Assembly: GCA_004299705.1 (NCBI GenBank)
Contig: SCQS01000072.1
Coordinates: 1-32,908 of the forward strand
Reading direction: 5' to 3'
Origin: Rhodanobacteraceae bacterium
GTDB lineage: Bacteria; Pseudomonadota; Gammaproteobacteria; Xanthomonadales; Rhodanobacteraceae
Length of the DNA stretch: 32,908 bases
A program made the translations under genes and the position numbers. The notes beneath the pieces are model-generated. The model saw only the letters and a program-made list of their open reading frames with translations, was not told the origin of the DNA and did no database searches. Shown here piece by piece: positions 7,959 to 16,058 of the stretch (its first letter is position 1; every line of letters begins with the position of its first letter).

Positions 7959-8429
7959 ATGAAGGGCGACGCCAAGGCCATCGAGCATCTCAACAAGGCG
8001 CTGGGCAACGAGCTGATCGCGATCAACCAGTACTTCCTGCATTACCGGATGTACGCCAACTGGGGCTACAAGGAACTGGCCGAACACGAGCGCGGCGAAT
8101 CGATCGACGAGATGAAGCACGCCGACCGCCTGATCGAACGCATCCTGTTCCTGGAAGGCCTGCCCAACCTGCAGAAACTCGGCAAGCTGCTGGTCGGCCA
8201 GACGCCCAAGGAATGCATCGAGTGCGACCTGAAGCTGGAGCGCCAGGCGCTGCCCGACCTGCAGGCCGCGATCGCGCACTGCGAAAAGATCGGCGACTTC
8301 CCCAGCCGCGACCTGTTCGCCGAGATCATGCACAGCGAGGAAGACCACATCGACTGGCTGGAAACCCAGCTCGGCCTGATCGAGCAAATCGGCCTCGAGA
8401 ACTACCTGCAGGCGCACATCCGCAGCTAG
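7959..8429 (+). CDS. bfr: Bacterioferritin Bfr
   Basis: 156 residues. It forms 24-subunit iron-storage shells with heme at subunit interfaces. All canonical residues fall at the standard numbers: ferroxidase ligands E18, E51, H54, E94, E127 and H130, and heme ligand M52. The start at 7959 is fixed by AAGGAG 6 nt upstream and by the usual [19 protein letters not shown] opening; an ATG 30 nt upstream lacks this support. Bfr stores iron and the upstream Bfd releases it. The gene ends 5 nt before fosX. Confidence 0.97.
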   Translation: MKGDAKAIEHLNKALGNELIAINQYFLHYRMYANWGYKELAEHERGESIDEMKHADRLIERILFLEGLPNLQKLGKLLVGQTPKECIECDLKLERQALPDLQAAIAHCEKIGDFPSRDLFAEIMHSEEDHIDWLETQLGLIEQIGLENYLQAHIRS

Positions 8430-8434
8430 CGCCC

Positions 8435-8842
8435 GTGCAAGGCATCAGCCACATCACGTTCATCGTCGGCGATCTGGAGCGCATGGCAAGGTTCCTCTGC
8501 GAGGGCCTCGGCGCACGCGAGGTGTACGACAGCGCGGGCAACGACCACTCGCTTTCCCGCGAGAAGTTCTTCGTGCTGGGCGGGGTGTGGCTGGCCGCGA
8601 TGGAAGGCGAGCCGCCCAAGCAAAGGTCTTACCAGCACGTGGCGTTTCGGGTGGAAGCATCGGACCTCCCCAGATACCAAGCGAAACTTCTGGCCCTGGG
8701 CGTCGAGGTTCGCCCGCCCCGCCCACGTGTAGAGGGCGAAGGACAGTCCTTGTACTTCTACGACTTCGACAACCATCTGTTCGAGTTGCACGCCGGGACC
8801 TTGCAACAGCGCCTGGATCTGTACGGGACAGCAAGCAGGTAG
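8435..8842 (+). CDS. fosX: FosX-type fosfomycin resistance hydrolase (VOC/glyoxalase fold)
   Basis: 135 residues from a GTG start. FosX uses Mn(II) to open the epoxide of fosfomycin with water. Metal ligands expected for the family are H6 (ISHITFIV), H68 (YQHVAF) and E117 (LFELHAG). E43 in SREKFF corresponds to the catalytic Glu of FosX, which separates it from FosA and FosB thiol transferases. YFYDFDNHLFELH is the strongest family signature. It begins 5 nt after the bfr stop with no good Shine-Dalgarno, so it is probably expressed with bfr. Its TAG stop is the first part of an inverted-repeat element. The link to iron storage is likely accidental. Confidence 0.88.
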   Translation: MQGISHITFIVGDLERMARFLCEGLGAREVYDSAGNDHSLSREKFFVLGGVWLAAMEGEPPKQRSYQHVAFRVEASDLPRYQAKLLALGVEVRPPRPRVEGEGQSLYFYDFDNHLFELHAGTLQQRLDLYGTASR

Positions 8843-8905
8843 GGCGGGAGTAACGCAGCGTATCCCGCCGGGAACACCCAAAGGCGGGTTGTCACCCGCC
8901 CTACC
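8838..8905. repeat. REP-like inverted repeat at the end of fosX
   Basis: GGTAGGGCGGG (8838-8848) is perfectly complementary to CCCGCCCTACC (8895-8905). Inside, GGCGGGT (8883-8889) can also pair with ACCCGCC (8894-8900) around a 4-nt loop. The fosX stop TAG (8840-8842) lies in the left arm. Elements beginning GTAGGGCGGG are a common dispersed palindromic class in proteobacteria. It may also act as a terminator for both fosX and the convergent kinase gene. Nothing else is seen in 8906-8986. Confidence 0.7.
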
Positions 8906-8986
8906 AGAGCAGGCCAAGGATCGCCGGCAACGAAGTGATACGCGCCTCGCACGATGGCGCGGAGCGCAGGCAAACGGCAAAACCAT

Positions 8987-11296
8987 TCACGGCCGCTTGT
9001 AACGCTGCCTCAACGCCGCCGCCGCGTTGGCGTACAACTTCTCCAGCGCGGCGACGCTGTCGGCCGGATTGGCGAGGGTGCCGCTGCGGGCGGCTTCTTC
9101 CACCTGGCGCGCGCGCGTGGACAGCGGCATCGCGCCCAGGTTGGCGCTGGATGATTTCAGCGAGTGCGCGAGCTTGCCGACCTCGGCACTGTCGCCACGT
9201 GCGGCGGCCTCGTGCAGGTTCTGCATCCGGGTTTCGCCGTCGCGCAGGTAGGCGTCGACCAGCGTGACCAGTTCATCGCCCATGATGTCTTCGAGATCGA
9301 CCAGGGTCGCGGTGTCCAGGGTGTCGGGCGGCGGCGAAATGTTCATGGCGGGCTTGGCGGCCTCGGTGGGCGTAATGGATGTGGCGGGTGCGGCGGATGC
9401 CGCTTCGGCAATGGCTTGCGGAGACTGCTGCATCCAGCGTGCCAATGTCTGTTCCAGCAATTGGCGATCGAGCGGCTTGGACAGGTAGTCGTCCATGCCT
9501 GCTTGCAGGCAACGTTCGCGATCGCCGGACATCGCGTGCGCGGTCATCGCGATCACCGGCAAGCGCGGCTTGCCTTGTTCGCTTTCGATTTCGCGCAGGC
9601 GCCGGGTCGCGCTGTAACCGTCGAGCACCGGCATCTGGCAATCCATCAGCACCATGGCATAGGCGTGCTGGCCAACCTTGTCGAGCGCCACCTCGCCGTT
9701 TTCCGCGACGTCCACGGCAAGGCCGAGCCGCTCCAGCAACTTCTGCGCCACCTTCTGGTTGACCGGATGATCCTCGACCAGCAAGACCTTCCCGGTCATG
9801 GCCTGCGCGGGCTTGCCAGCCGGTATGGCCGGCAGTGCCGGCACGCTCAGCACCGGCTGCGCGCGCCCCTGCGGCGCTATCCCGAACGCCCTGCGCACGC
9901 CCTGCCTCAGGGCGGCGTCGTCCGCACGCGTGCTGACGACGTGGACCCTGGCATCCGGTGCGTTGTTGACGCCCAGCGCAAGCAGGCGCAGCTTGTCGAG
10001 CTGGTTGTCGTGCAACACGGATTGCAGCAGGCCGGCGACATCGCCGGCCACGCTGGTCGCGTCCACGACCAGCAAGCCGAAGCTGAAGGTGTCGCCGAGC
10101 GGCGCAGCCTGGCGCACGCGCGTGAGCGCGGTGGCGGTATCGGGGACGTGGGAGATGTCGAGTTCCAGCGTCGCCAGCACCGGGGTGAGCGCCTGCGCGC
10201 GCTGCGCGCTCGCGGCCAGCAGCACGCGCGAACCCGCAAGGCTCTTGTGGGTGCCGGCGATGTCGCCCGGCATTTTCTCGAACGGCACCGTGAACCAGAA
10301 CACCGAGCCGCGCCCCGGCTCCGAGCGCACGCCGATCCGCCCGCCCATCAGGTCGACCAGCTTCTTGCAGATCGTGAGGCCCAGGCCGGTGCCGCCGTAG
10401 CGCCGCGTCACCGAGGCGTCGGCCTGCGTGAACGGCTGGAACAGCCGCGCCGCCGCGTCGGCGGCGAGCCCGATGCCGGTGTCGCGCACCGCGAACAGCA
10501 ATTCGTGCTGGGCGTCCGTATCGCTGCGCTTGCTGACCCGCACCGACACGCCGCCACGCTGGGTGAACTTGATGGCGTTGCTCATCAGGTTGGTAAGGAT
10601 CTGGCGCACCCGCATGGGGTCGCCGCGCACCACCGGGCGCACGTCGGGATCGACCACCGCGCGCATCGCCAGGCCCTTGGCCTCGGCGGGTTTTTCCAGC
10701 AGGCGTTTGACGCTGTCGACGAGGTCGCGGATGTTGATACTGACCGATTCCAGGTCGAGCTTGCCGGCCTCGGCCTTGGAATAGTCGAGGATGTCGTCGA
10801 CGATGCGCAGCAATTCTTTCGCCGACGCGTTCGCGGTCACCAGGTACTCGCGCTGCGAGGACGACAGCTCGGTGCCCAGCACGATGTCCAGCAGCGGCAG
10901 GATGCCGTTCAAGGGCGTGCGGATTTCGTGGCTCATGCTGGCGAGGAATTCGCTCTTGGCCAGCATCGCGGCTTCCGCCCCCTGCTTGGCCGCCAGCAAT
11001 TCGCGCTGCACGCCGCGCAACGACGAAAGCTCCGACTGCGCGGACGCCAGGCGCGTACGCATCGCCACATCCACCGGATCGGGAACCTGCGGCAGCGCGG
11101 CGGGGCGGATGCCCCCGTCCGCGGGCGCCGCACGCAGCAACCACAGCATCAGCAACGCGGCCAACAACAGCAGCCACAACGCGAACACATACGGCATCAC
11201 CACCCATAGCGCGGCCAGCACGCCGGCCGCCACCAGCGCGAGGCTGGCTGCCCAGCGGGGCCATGCGGCCACGAAACCGGAATGCGCCGTCGCCAA
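8987..11296 (-). CDS. Hybrid sensor histidine kinase (TM-HisKA-HATPase-REC-HPt)
   Basis: 769 residues. Two N-terminal membrane segments (about 15-33 and 36-54) with almost no periplasmic loop, a coiled-coil linker, then HisKA with H123 (SHEIRTPLNG). HATPase boxes follow: N-box at about 236-245, DTGIG 272-276, GGTGLGL 301-307. A receiver-like region of weak match (about 355-475) precedes a true REC domain with D552 and K607. The C-terminal HPt has H711 (AHSLKSSSANLG). This is a complete internal phosphorelay of BarA/RpfC-like layout, with no sensor domain beyond the membrane. It starts 3 nt after the stop of the upstream EAL-type protein, so the two are one operon and probably one pathway. The ligand and output are unknown. 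Confidence 0.92.
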   Translation of the reverse strand: MATAHSGFVAAWPRWAASLALVAAGVLAALWVVMPYVFALWLLLLAALLMLWLLRAAPADGGIRPAALPQVPDPVDVAMRTRLASAQSELSSLRGVQRELLAAKQGAEAAMLAKSEFLASMSHEIRTPLNGILPLLDIVLGTELSSSQREYLVTANASAKELLRIVDDILDYSKAEAGKLDLESVSINIRDLVDSVKRLLEKPAEAKGLAMRAVVDPDVRPVVRGDPMRVRQILTNLMSNAIKFTQRGGVSVRVSKRSDTDAQHELLFAVRDTGIGLAADAAARLFQPFTQADASVTRRYGGTGLGLTICKKLVDLMGGRIGVRSEPGRGSVFWFTVPFEKMPGDIAGTHKSLAGSRVLLAASAQRAQALTPVLATLELDISHVPDTATALTRVRQAAPLGDTFSFGLLVVDATSVAGDVAGLLQSVLHDNQLDKLRLLALGVNNAPDARVHVVSTRADDAALRQGVRRAFGIAPQGRAQPVLSVPALPAIPAGKPAQAMTGKVLLVEDHPVNQKVAQKLLERLGLAVDVAENGEVALDKVGQHAYAMVLMDCQMPVLDGYSATRRLREIESEQGKPRLPVIAMTAHAMSGDRERCLQAGMDDYLSKPLDRQLLEQTLARWMQQSPQAIAEAASAAPATSITPTEAAKPAMNISPPPDTLDTATLVDLEDIMGDELVTLVDAYLRDGETRMQNLHEAAARGDSAEVGKLAHSLKSSSANLGAMPLSTRARQVEEAARSGTLANPADSVAALEKLYANAAAALRQRYKRP

Positions 11297-11299
11297 GAT

Positions 11300-13840
11300 T
11301 CAGTTCCCCGCGCGCGGGAATGCCACGCCCAATTCGGCCGTGGGCGGCCGGAAATAATGGCCCTGCAACAGGTCGACCTGCGCGCCGCGCAGGCGCTCGA
11401 CCTGGACGACCGTCTCCACGTACGGCGTCACGACCTTGAGGCCGCGTGCGTGTGCATCCTGTACCACGCTCTCCAGCGTGGCCTCGTCGAGCGCCGGCGC
11501 CAGCTTCACATAATCCAGCGGCAGGTGGTCGATCCAGCCGGCGGCCACCGCGTCGCCATCGACCCCGGCCAGCGACAGCTGCACCTGGGCGCGCTGCAAT
11601 TCCGGCGCGAGTCCGATCAGGGTGCGCATGTTGTGGCGCACTTCCTCGGCGCGAAACTCCAGCACCAGCGAACCCGCGTGCACGCCCGCGGCGGACAATG
11701 CCGCCTTCAGCTTGGCCGGTCGCTCGGCGTCGGTCCAGCCTTGCAGCGACTGGCTTGCGAACAGGCGCACGGGATTGCCCTCGCGCTGGCGTTCGGCAAG
11801 GATCGCGATGCACCGCCCCACCACCCAGGCGTCGATGGCAGCGATCGAACCCGTGCGGATCGCGACGGGCACCAGTTCCGCGGCCACGTATTCGCGCGCA
11901 TCAGCCTTCAGGCGCAGCAGCGTCTGGTATTGCGGTTCGGCCGCACCGTGGATCGGCACGATCGGCTGGAAGGCCAGTCCGAACGATCCGGCGGCGAGCG
12001 CCGCCGCGATGCGCTGGGTGATCGCACCCGGATCCGGCGCCAGCCTGGAATGCAGCGCGATCCGATCGGGTTGCGCACGTGCGGCCGCAAGGGTGCGCTC
12101 GATCGCCGCCAGCGCCTGCGCGGGTTCGGTGAGCGCATCATCGAACGCGCACACCGCGCACGCCAGCCGTACCGCCGACGCGCGGCTGCCGAAGCGGGTT
12201 TCGCGCGAGGATTCCAGCAGCGTCTCCGCCAACGCCGCCAGTTCGGACTCGCCGCGAGCCGGCGCGAAAACCAGATAGCCGGCGTTGCCGTGGCGCGTGG
12301 TCATGCACCCGCTGCGCGCGTGGCCGGCGATGAACGCGCCGATCTGCGCGAGCAAGTGGTCAAAGCCGGCAAGACCCAACTGCCCGCGCAAGGCAGCTGC
12401 ATCGTGCACTTCGATGGCCAGCAGGCCACCGCGCACCGCGCGCCCGCCGCTGGCGGCAAGATGCTCGGCCATGGCATCCAGCAACTGCGCGCGTTCGTTG
12501 AGGCCGGTACCGGCATCGCGGTGGCGACGACGCTGCACCCGCGAGGCCGCCATGCGCGACCTGCGCACCCGGTTGGTGACCGCGGCCACCAGATGCGTGG
12601 GACGGATGGGTTTCACCAGAAAATCATCGCCGCCGGCATCCAGCGCGGCGAATTGGCGTTCCTCGTCCTGGTCGCCGGACAGGAACACGATCGGGGTGTT
12701 GACGTAGCCTTCGCGCTCGCGGATCAACGCGGTCAATTCGAAGCCGTCGCAGTCGGGCATGTTGAGGTCGAGCAGCAGCAGGTCGGGCCGGAAACGGTCC
12801 AGTTCATCCAGCACCGCCAGCGATTCCTCGAGGATCCGGGTTTCCATGCCGGCACGCCGCAGGATGGCCTGCGCGAACAGCGCCTGCGGGGCGTCGTCGT
12901 CGACGATCAGGATGCGATAAGCGCTTTCCTTGTCGACGCAGGCCAGTTCCAGGGCGGCATTGACCAACTCGTCCGGGGCCGAATGCAATGCGATGCAACG
13001 ATCCGCCCCGGCCCGCAATGCGCGCAACTGCACTTCCGCTTCGCGCGCGCGCAGCAGTACCAGCAGGCGCACGCGATGCGCCGGGTCGCGGCGCGCATCG
13101 CGCAGACCGGCGGCAAGCCGATCCAGCGGGGTTTCGGTATCCGCCACCAGGATCGCGAGGTCGGGCGGCGCGCTGCGGAGCTCGCCGAGCAGGTCGTCGA
13201 TGCGATCGAGCAGGGCCACGTTGCAGCCGTGCTGCTCCAGCCGCAGCAGCAGTTCGTTGATCGCCGGATCGTCGTCGTTGACGATGCGTACCCGCGGCCC
13301 GTGGGGCTGATCCGGTACCGCCACCGGCTCGGATACCGCGGCCGCGACCGCACCGGGCAGCGCCGCATCGTTGCCGGCACCCTGCATGTCCGCGATGCCC
13401 AGCCGCACCCAGTACTTGTCGGGCGGGACTTCGCAACGCGGGAACGGCTCGCGCGCCGCCATCGACGTGGTGTCCTGCATCCACGCCGGCAACGCGGTAC
13501 CCGGGGAATCCAGTTGCAGGTGCGGGCGCAAGCTGTCCAGCAAGGCATCGATCCCGGCACTGGTGGCGGTGTCGGGAACGCCGTGCGCCGCGACCGGGGC
13601 CGCCAGCACCGATTCCAGCGCCAGCAGCCGTTCGCCGGTTTCCAGCAAGCCGTAACGGCCGCAAGCGCCGGCCAGCATCGTGATCTCGTCGTGCAAGGCG
13701 CGCAACACATTGCAGTCCCAGCCGGTGCGGCATTGCATGCGCGCACGCCGCAGCAGCGTACGCAAACGCTGTGGCAGGTGCCGGCGAAACGCCGCCTGCA
13801 GCTCCAGACCCGGATCCTGCTGGGACAATTGCAATGCCAT
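11300..13840 (-). CDS. HPt/REC/REC/GGDEF/EAL-type protein with degenerate catalytic motifs
   Basis: 846 residues. N-terminal helical region (about 15-80) with H50 in LHDEITMLAGACGRYG, resembling an HPt. A first receiver-like domain (183-300) has NDDD but lacks a clear phospho-Asp motif. The second receiver (308-425) is canonical: VDDD, D358 and K410. A GGDEF-like region (about 437-595, TGLNERAQLL) lacks GGDEF. An EAL-like domain (about 605-838, FQPIVPI) has QTLLRL in place of EALLR, FASQS for the usual Asn motif, AGVDG for DDFG, and PYVE for EGVE. E728 and the final QGHYF region remain. c-di-GMP synthesis or hydrolysis is therefore unlikely; a binding or adaptor role is inferred. A TATAGT -10 lies at 13872-13867, and GGGGGAG precedes the ATG. 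Confidence 0.88.
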   Translation of the reverse strand: MALQLSQQDPGLELQAAFRRHLPQRLRTLLRRARMQCRTGWDCNVLRALHDEITMLAGACGRYGLLETGERLLALESVLAAPVAAHGVPDTATSAGIDALLDSLRPHLQLDSPGTALPAWMQDTTSMAAREPFPRCEVPPDKYWVRLGIADMQGAGNDAALPGAVAAAVSEPVAVPDQPHGPRVRIVNDDDPAINELLLRLEQHGCNVALLDRIDDLLGELRSAPPDLAILVADTETPLDRLAAGLRDARRDPAHRVRLLVLLRAREAEVQLRALRAGADRCIALHSAPDELVNAALELACVDKESAYRILIVDDDAPQALFAQAILRRAGMETRILEESLAVLDELDRFRPDLLLLDLNMPDCDGFELTALIREREGYVNTPIVFLSGDQDEERQFAALDAGGDDFLVKPIRPTHLVAAVTNRVRRSRMAASRVQRRRHRDAGTGLNERAQLLDAMAEHLAASGGRAVRGGLLAIEVHDAAALRGQLGLAGFDHLLAQIGAFIAGHARSGCMTTRHGNAGYLVFAPARGESELAALAETLLESSRETRFGSRASAVRLACAVCAFDDALTEPAQALAAIERTLAAARAQPDRIALHSRLAPDPGAITQRIAAALAAGSFGLAFQPIVPIHGAAEPQYQTLLRLKADAREYVAAELVPVAIRTGSIAAIDAWVVGRCIAILAERQREGNPVRLFASQSLQGWTDAERPAKLKAALSAAGVHAGSLVLEFRAEEVRHNMRTLIGLAPELQRAQVQLSLAGVDGDAVAAGWIDHLPLDYVKLAPALDEATLESVVQDAHARGLKVVTPYVETVVQVERLRGAQVDLLQGHYFRPPTAELGVAFPRAGN

Positions 13841-13866
13841 CAGGGTGACTCCCCCGCCAAGGCAAA

Positions 13867-13872
13867 ACTATA
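13867..13872 (-). promoter_or_regulatory. -10 element of the EAL-kinase operon
   Basis: On the minus strand TATAGT ends 26 nt before the ATG at 13840, which allows a leader of about 20 nt containing the GGGGGAG ribosome site. No strong -35 box is seen. It lies in the 68-nt gap after the hemJ gene, which ends at 13909. Confidence 0.4.
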
Positions 13873-13908
13873 TCAAGGCGGGCGGGTGGCGGGGTGCCCG
13901 GCCTTGTC

Positions 13909-14331
13909 TTAAAACGGCTTGACCACCGCGAGGATCACGATCGCCAGCAGCAACACGCTGGGGATTTCATTGAACCCGCGCAGCGCCCGCGATGACCAGC
14001 CGCAACGATCGTGCGCGAAGTCGTGCACCAGTTTCACCAGCAGGCCGTGATAGATCACCACCAGCAGCACCAGCGCCAGCTTCACGTGCAGCCAGCCGGC
14101 CCGCAGGTAAAACGGTTCGCTCGCCAACGTCGCGATGCCGAATGCGATGGCCAATACGCCGCCGACATGGGTCATCACCAACAGGCGACGCTCCATGACT
14201 TTCAGGCGCTCGCGCACGACCGCTTCCACGGCTTCGGCGTGATAGACGAACAGCCGCGGCAGGTAGAACAGGCCGGCGAACCAGGCGACCACGCCGATGA
14301 TGTGGAAGGCTTTCAGCCACAATGGCAGCAT
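13909..14331 (-). CDS. hemJ: Protoporphyrinogen IX oxidase HemJ
   Basis: 140 residues, four predicted membrane helices. HemJ is the membrane-bound, oxygen-independent type of protoporphyrinogen oxidase in heme biosynthesis, found where HemG and HemY are absent. The opening MLPLWLKAFHIIGVVAWFAG and YLPRLFVYH, then LHVKLALVLLVVIYHG, are strongly conserved in this family; H10 is the invariant His. GGAG lies 6 nt before the ATG. It is 27 nt downstream of the antiporter gene on the same strand. The window shows no other heme synthesis gene. Confidence 0.93.
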   Translation of the reverse strand: MLPLWLKAFHIIGVVAWFAGLFYLPRLFVYHAEAVEAVVRERLKVMERRLLVMTHVGGVLAIAFGIATLASEPFYLRAGWLHVKLALVLLVVIYHGLLVKLVHDFAHDRCGWSSRALRGFNEIPSVLLLAIVILAVVKPF

Positions 14332-14358
14332 TGAAAACTCCGTGCAGTCGTAGCCCCG

Positions 14359-15477
14359 TCACGGGGAAAAAATCAGCACCACGTAGGAGAAAAACAACAG
14401 CAGTTGCACCAGCCCCTGCAGCGCATTGGTGCGACCACTGCCCAACGTGAGGATCGACACCCCGAAGGTGAGCACCAGCATCATCATGTTGGCGGCCGAC
14501 AGGCCCAGCACCGCGGTGCGGCCAAGGAAAAGATCGATCAGCAGGATCGCCGGGACCGTCAAAGCGATCGTGGACAGTGCGGTGCCGAGACCGATGTTCA
14601 TCGCACGCTGCATCTGGTTGAAGCGCGCGGCGCGGATCGCGGCGATGCCTTCAGGGGCCAGCACCAGCACCGCGACCGCGAACCCCGCCAACATGGCCGG
14701 CAACCCGAGGCGCGTGACACCGGCTTCCAGCGGCAGCGCGAACAGCTTGGCCAGCAACACCACCAGCACCAGATACACGACCAGCAAGCCGGCGTGGAAC
14801 GCCCAACCATGCGATGTCGCCGGGTGTGCCGGCGGTTGCGAGATCGCTTCGCCCTCGGCCACGAAGAAACTGGTGTGGGTGCGCGTCTGGATCATCAGGA
14901 ACGCCGCGTACAGCAGCAGCGACATCACCAGCAGGAACACCTTTTGCACCAGCGACAGGGTGCCCTCGCCGGTGCTGACGGTAAAGTCCGGCCAGATCAA
15001 CGCCAGCGTCGCCAGCGGGATCAAGAGACTCAGGAAGGCCTTGGCGCCGCGCAAGTTGTAGGTCTGCTCGTGGTGGCGCAGGCCGCCGACCAGCAGCGCG
15101 GTGCCGATGATGCCGTTCAGCACGATCATCACCACCGAGAACATGGTGTCACGCCCGAACGCAGGGTTGTCGGCGTTGTGCAACATCACGGTCACCACCG
15201 TCGCGATTTCCAGCGAAATCGCGGACAGCGTCAGCATCAGCGTGCCGTAGGGCTCGCCGAAGCGTTCGGCCAGGTGCTCGGCGTGATGCGTGGCGTAAAT
15301 CGCGGCCAGCAATGCGCCGAAGAAAAACGCGACGAACGCGACGCCGACGGCGAGATTGCCGGCCCCTTGCGCCGCAAAAACCGGCTTCGACGACCAACCC
15401 GCGATCAGGATGACCAGTGCGACGGGCAGCGGCCACTCGCCGAGCCACGCGGACCTGCCCGTCGCCGCCGTTTGCAT
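14359..15477 (-). CDS. Ca2+/H+ antiporter (CaCA family, ChaA-like)
   Basis: 372 residues from the ATG at 15477, chosen because GAGGAG lies about 6 nt upstream; the longer open frame runs through the divergent gene. About eleven hydrophobic segments. Two internally repeated ion-binding motifs are visible: the first around GEPYGTLMLTLSAISLEIATV with an acidic Glu, and the second around LVLAPEGIAAIRAARFNQMQRAMNIGLGTALSTIALTVP. These alpha-repeats identify a cation/Ca2+ exchanger of the ChaA type, which extrudes Ca2+ or Na+ in exchange for protons. It is divergent from the tRNA-binding protein gene. Confidence 0.88.
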   Translation of the reverse strand: MQTAATGRSAWLGEWPLPVALVILIAGWSSKPVFAAQGAGNLAVGVAFVAFFFGALLAAIYATHHAEHLAERFGEPYGTLMLTLSAISLEIATVVTVMLHNADNPAFGRDTMFSVVMIVLNGIIGTALLVGGLRHHEQTYNLRGAKAFLSLLIPLATLALIWPDFTVSTGEGTLSLVQKVFLLVMSLLLYAAFLMIQTRTHTSFFVAEGEAISQPPAHPATSHGWAFHAGLLVVYLVLVVLLAKLFALPLEAGVTRLGLPAMLAGFAVAVLVLAPEGIAAIRAARFNQMQRAMNIGLGTALSTIALTVPAILLIDLFLGRTAVLGLSAANMMMLVLTFGVSILTLGSGRTNALQGLVQLLLFFSYVVLIFSP

Positions 15478-15490
15478 GCGCGCCCTCCTC

Positions 15491-15515
15491 GAACCGGCGG
15501 TTAGTATGCCGGTTC
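15491..15515. promoter_or_regulatory. Inverted repeat in the antiporter / tRNA-binding protein divergent gap
   Basis: GAACCGGC (15491-15498) and GCCGGTTC (15508-15515) are perfectly complementary around 9 nt. Between them, TAGTAT (15502-15507 region) could be a -10 for the plus-strand gene. An operator or a hairpin in both leaders is possible; the sequence alone does not decide. Confidence 0.35.
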
Positions 15516-15526
15516 GGAGGTGTCGA

Positions 15527-15865
15527 ATGGAAACGATCAGCTGGGACGATTTCAGCAAGGTCGAACTGCGCGTCGGGCGCATCGTCGACGCACGCGTGTT
15601 CGTGGAAGCACGCAAACCCGCCTACGTGCTGCAAGTCGATTTCGGCGTCGAAATCGGCATCAGGAAATCCAGCGCGCAGATCACCCGGTTGTATTCGCCG
15701 GAAGAGTTGGTCGGCAAGCTGGTGGTGGGCGTCGTCAATTTTCCGAACAAGCAGATCGGGCCCTTGATGTCCGAATGCCTCGTCACCGGCTTCCACGATG
15801 AAAACGGCGACGTTGCCCTGTGCGTGCCCGACAAGCCGGTGCCGGCCGGAGCCAAGCTGGCGTGA
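15527..15865 (+). CDS. CsaA/YgjH-type tRNA-binding domain protein
   Basis: 112 residues forming a single OB-fold tRNA-binding domain, as in CsaA, YgjH and the C-terminus of MetG. Markers: ISWDDFSKVELRVGRI, KPAYVLQVDFG.EIG.RKSSAQIT, VGVVNFP.KQIGP. and the C-terminal PVPAGAKL. CsaA has been described as a chaperone-like, tRNA-binding dimer. CGGAGG lies 6 nt before the ATG. The length is exactly that of the family. It stands upstream of the glnA control region and is not obviously linked to nitrogen metabolism. Confidence 0.9.
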   Translation: METISWDDFSKVELRVGRIVDARVFVEARKPAYVLQVDFGVEIGIRKSSAQITRLYSPEELVGKLVVGVVNFPNKQIGPLMSECLVTGFHDENGDVALCVPDKPVPAGAKLA

Positions 15866-15940
15866 CAACTGCACCGGCCGACCCCTTGCTTCATATGCAG
15901 CCTGCACGGCAGGTCGAGTTTCCCTACACCGGTGCAGTAG

Positions 15941-15960
15941 TTGACTATTTTTGGTGCAAC
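15941..15960 (+). promoter_or_regulatory. Putative NtrC-binding site upstream of glnA
   Basis: TTGACTATTTTTGGTGCAAC resembles the E. coli glnA upstream NtrC site TTGCACTATATTGGTGCAAC, with the right half (TTGGTGCAAC) identical and the left half shifted by one base. It is centred about 85 bp before the expected sigma-54 start, a usual enhancer position. A second GGTGCA half-site lies at 15931-15936. Confidence 0.6.
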
Positions 15961-15999
15961 CCAAACGCGATACAAACGCAAACCGTTGAATCGAAAAGC

Positions 16000-16005
16000 T
16001 ACAAT
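16000..16005 (+). promoter_or_regulatory. Possible sigma-70 -10 element for glnA
   Basis: TACAAT at 16000-16005 matches a -10 box, just before the sigma-54 promoter. There is no clear -35. A dual promoter, constitutive plus nitrogen-regulated, is known for glnA in enterobacteria; here it is a guess. Confidence 0.3.
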
Positions 16006-16008
16006 GAC

Positions 16009-16024
16009 TGGCACACCGCTTGCA
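16009..16024 (+). promoter_or_regulatory. Sigma-54 (RpoN) promoter of glnA
   Basis: TGGCACACCGCTTGCA matches the consensus TGGCAC-N5-TTGCA with the invariant GG (-24) and GC (-12) at correct spacing. Transcription would begin near 16035, giving a leader of about 24 nt. Together with the NtrC-like site upstream and ntrBC downstream, this indicates nitrogen-limitation control. Confidence 0.9.
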
Positions 16025-16058
16025 CTTGCATACCATCCGCCCCAACCCGAGCCCACCC

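Noticed and set aside
9273-13912. Very long open frames overlapping the kinase and EAL genes (about 846 residues minus, 876 residues plus)
   Set aside because: They are Arg/Gly/Ala/His-rich, lack any family motif and arise from third-position GC bias opposite real genes.
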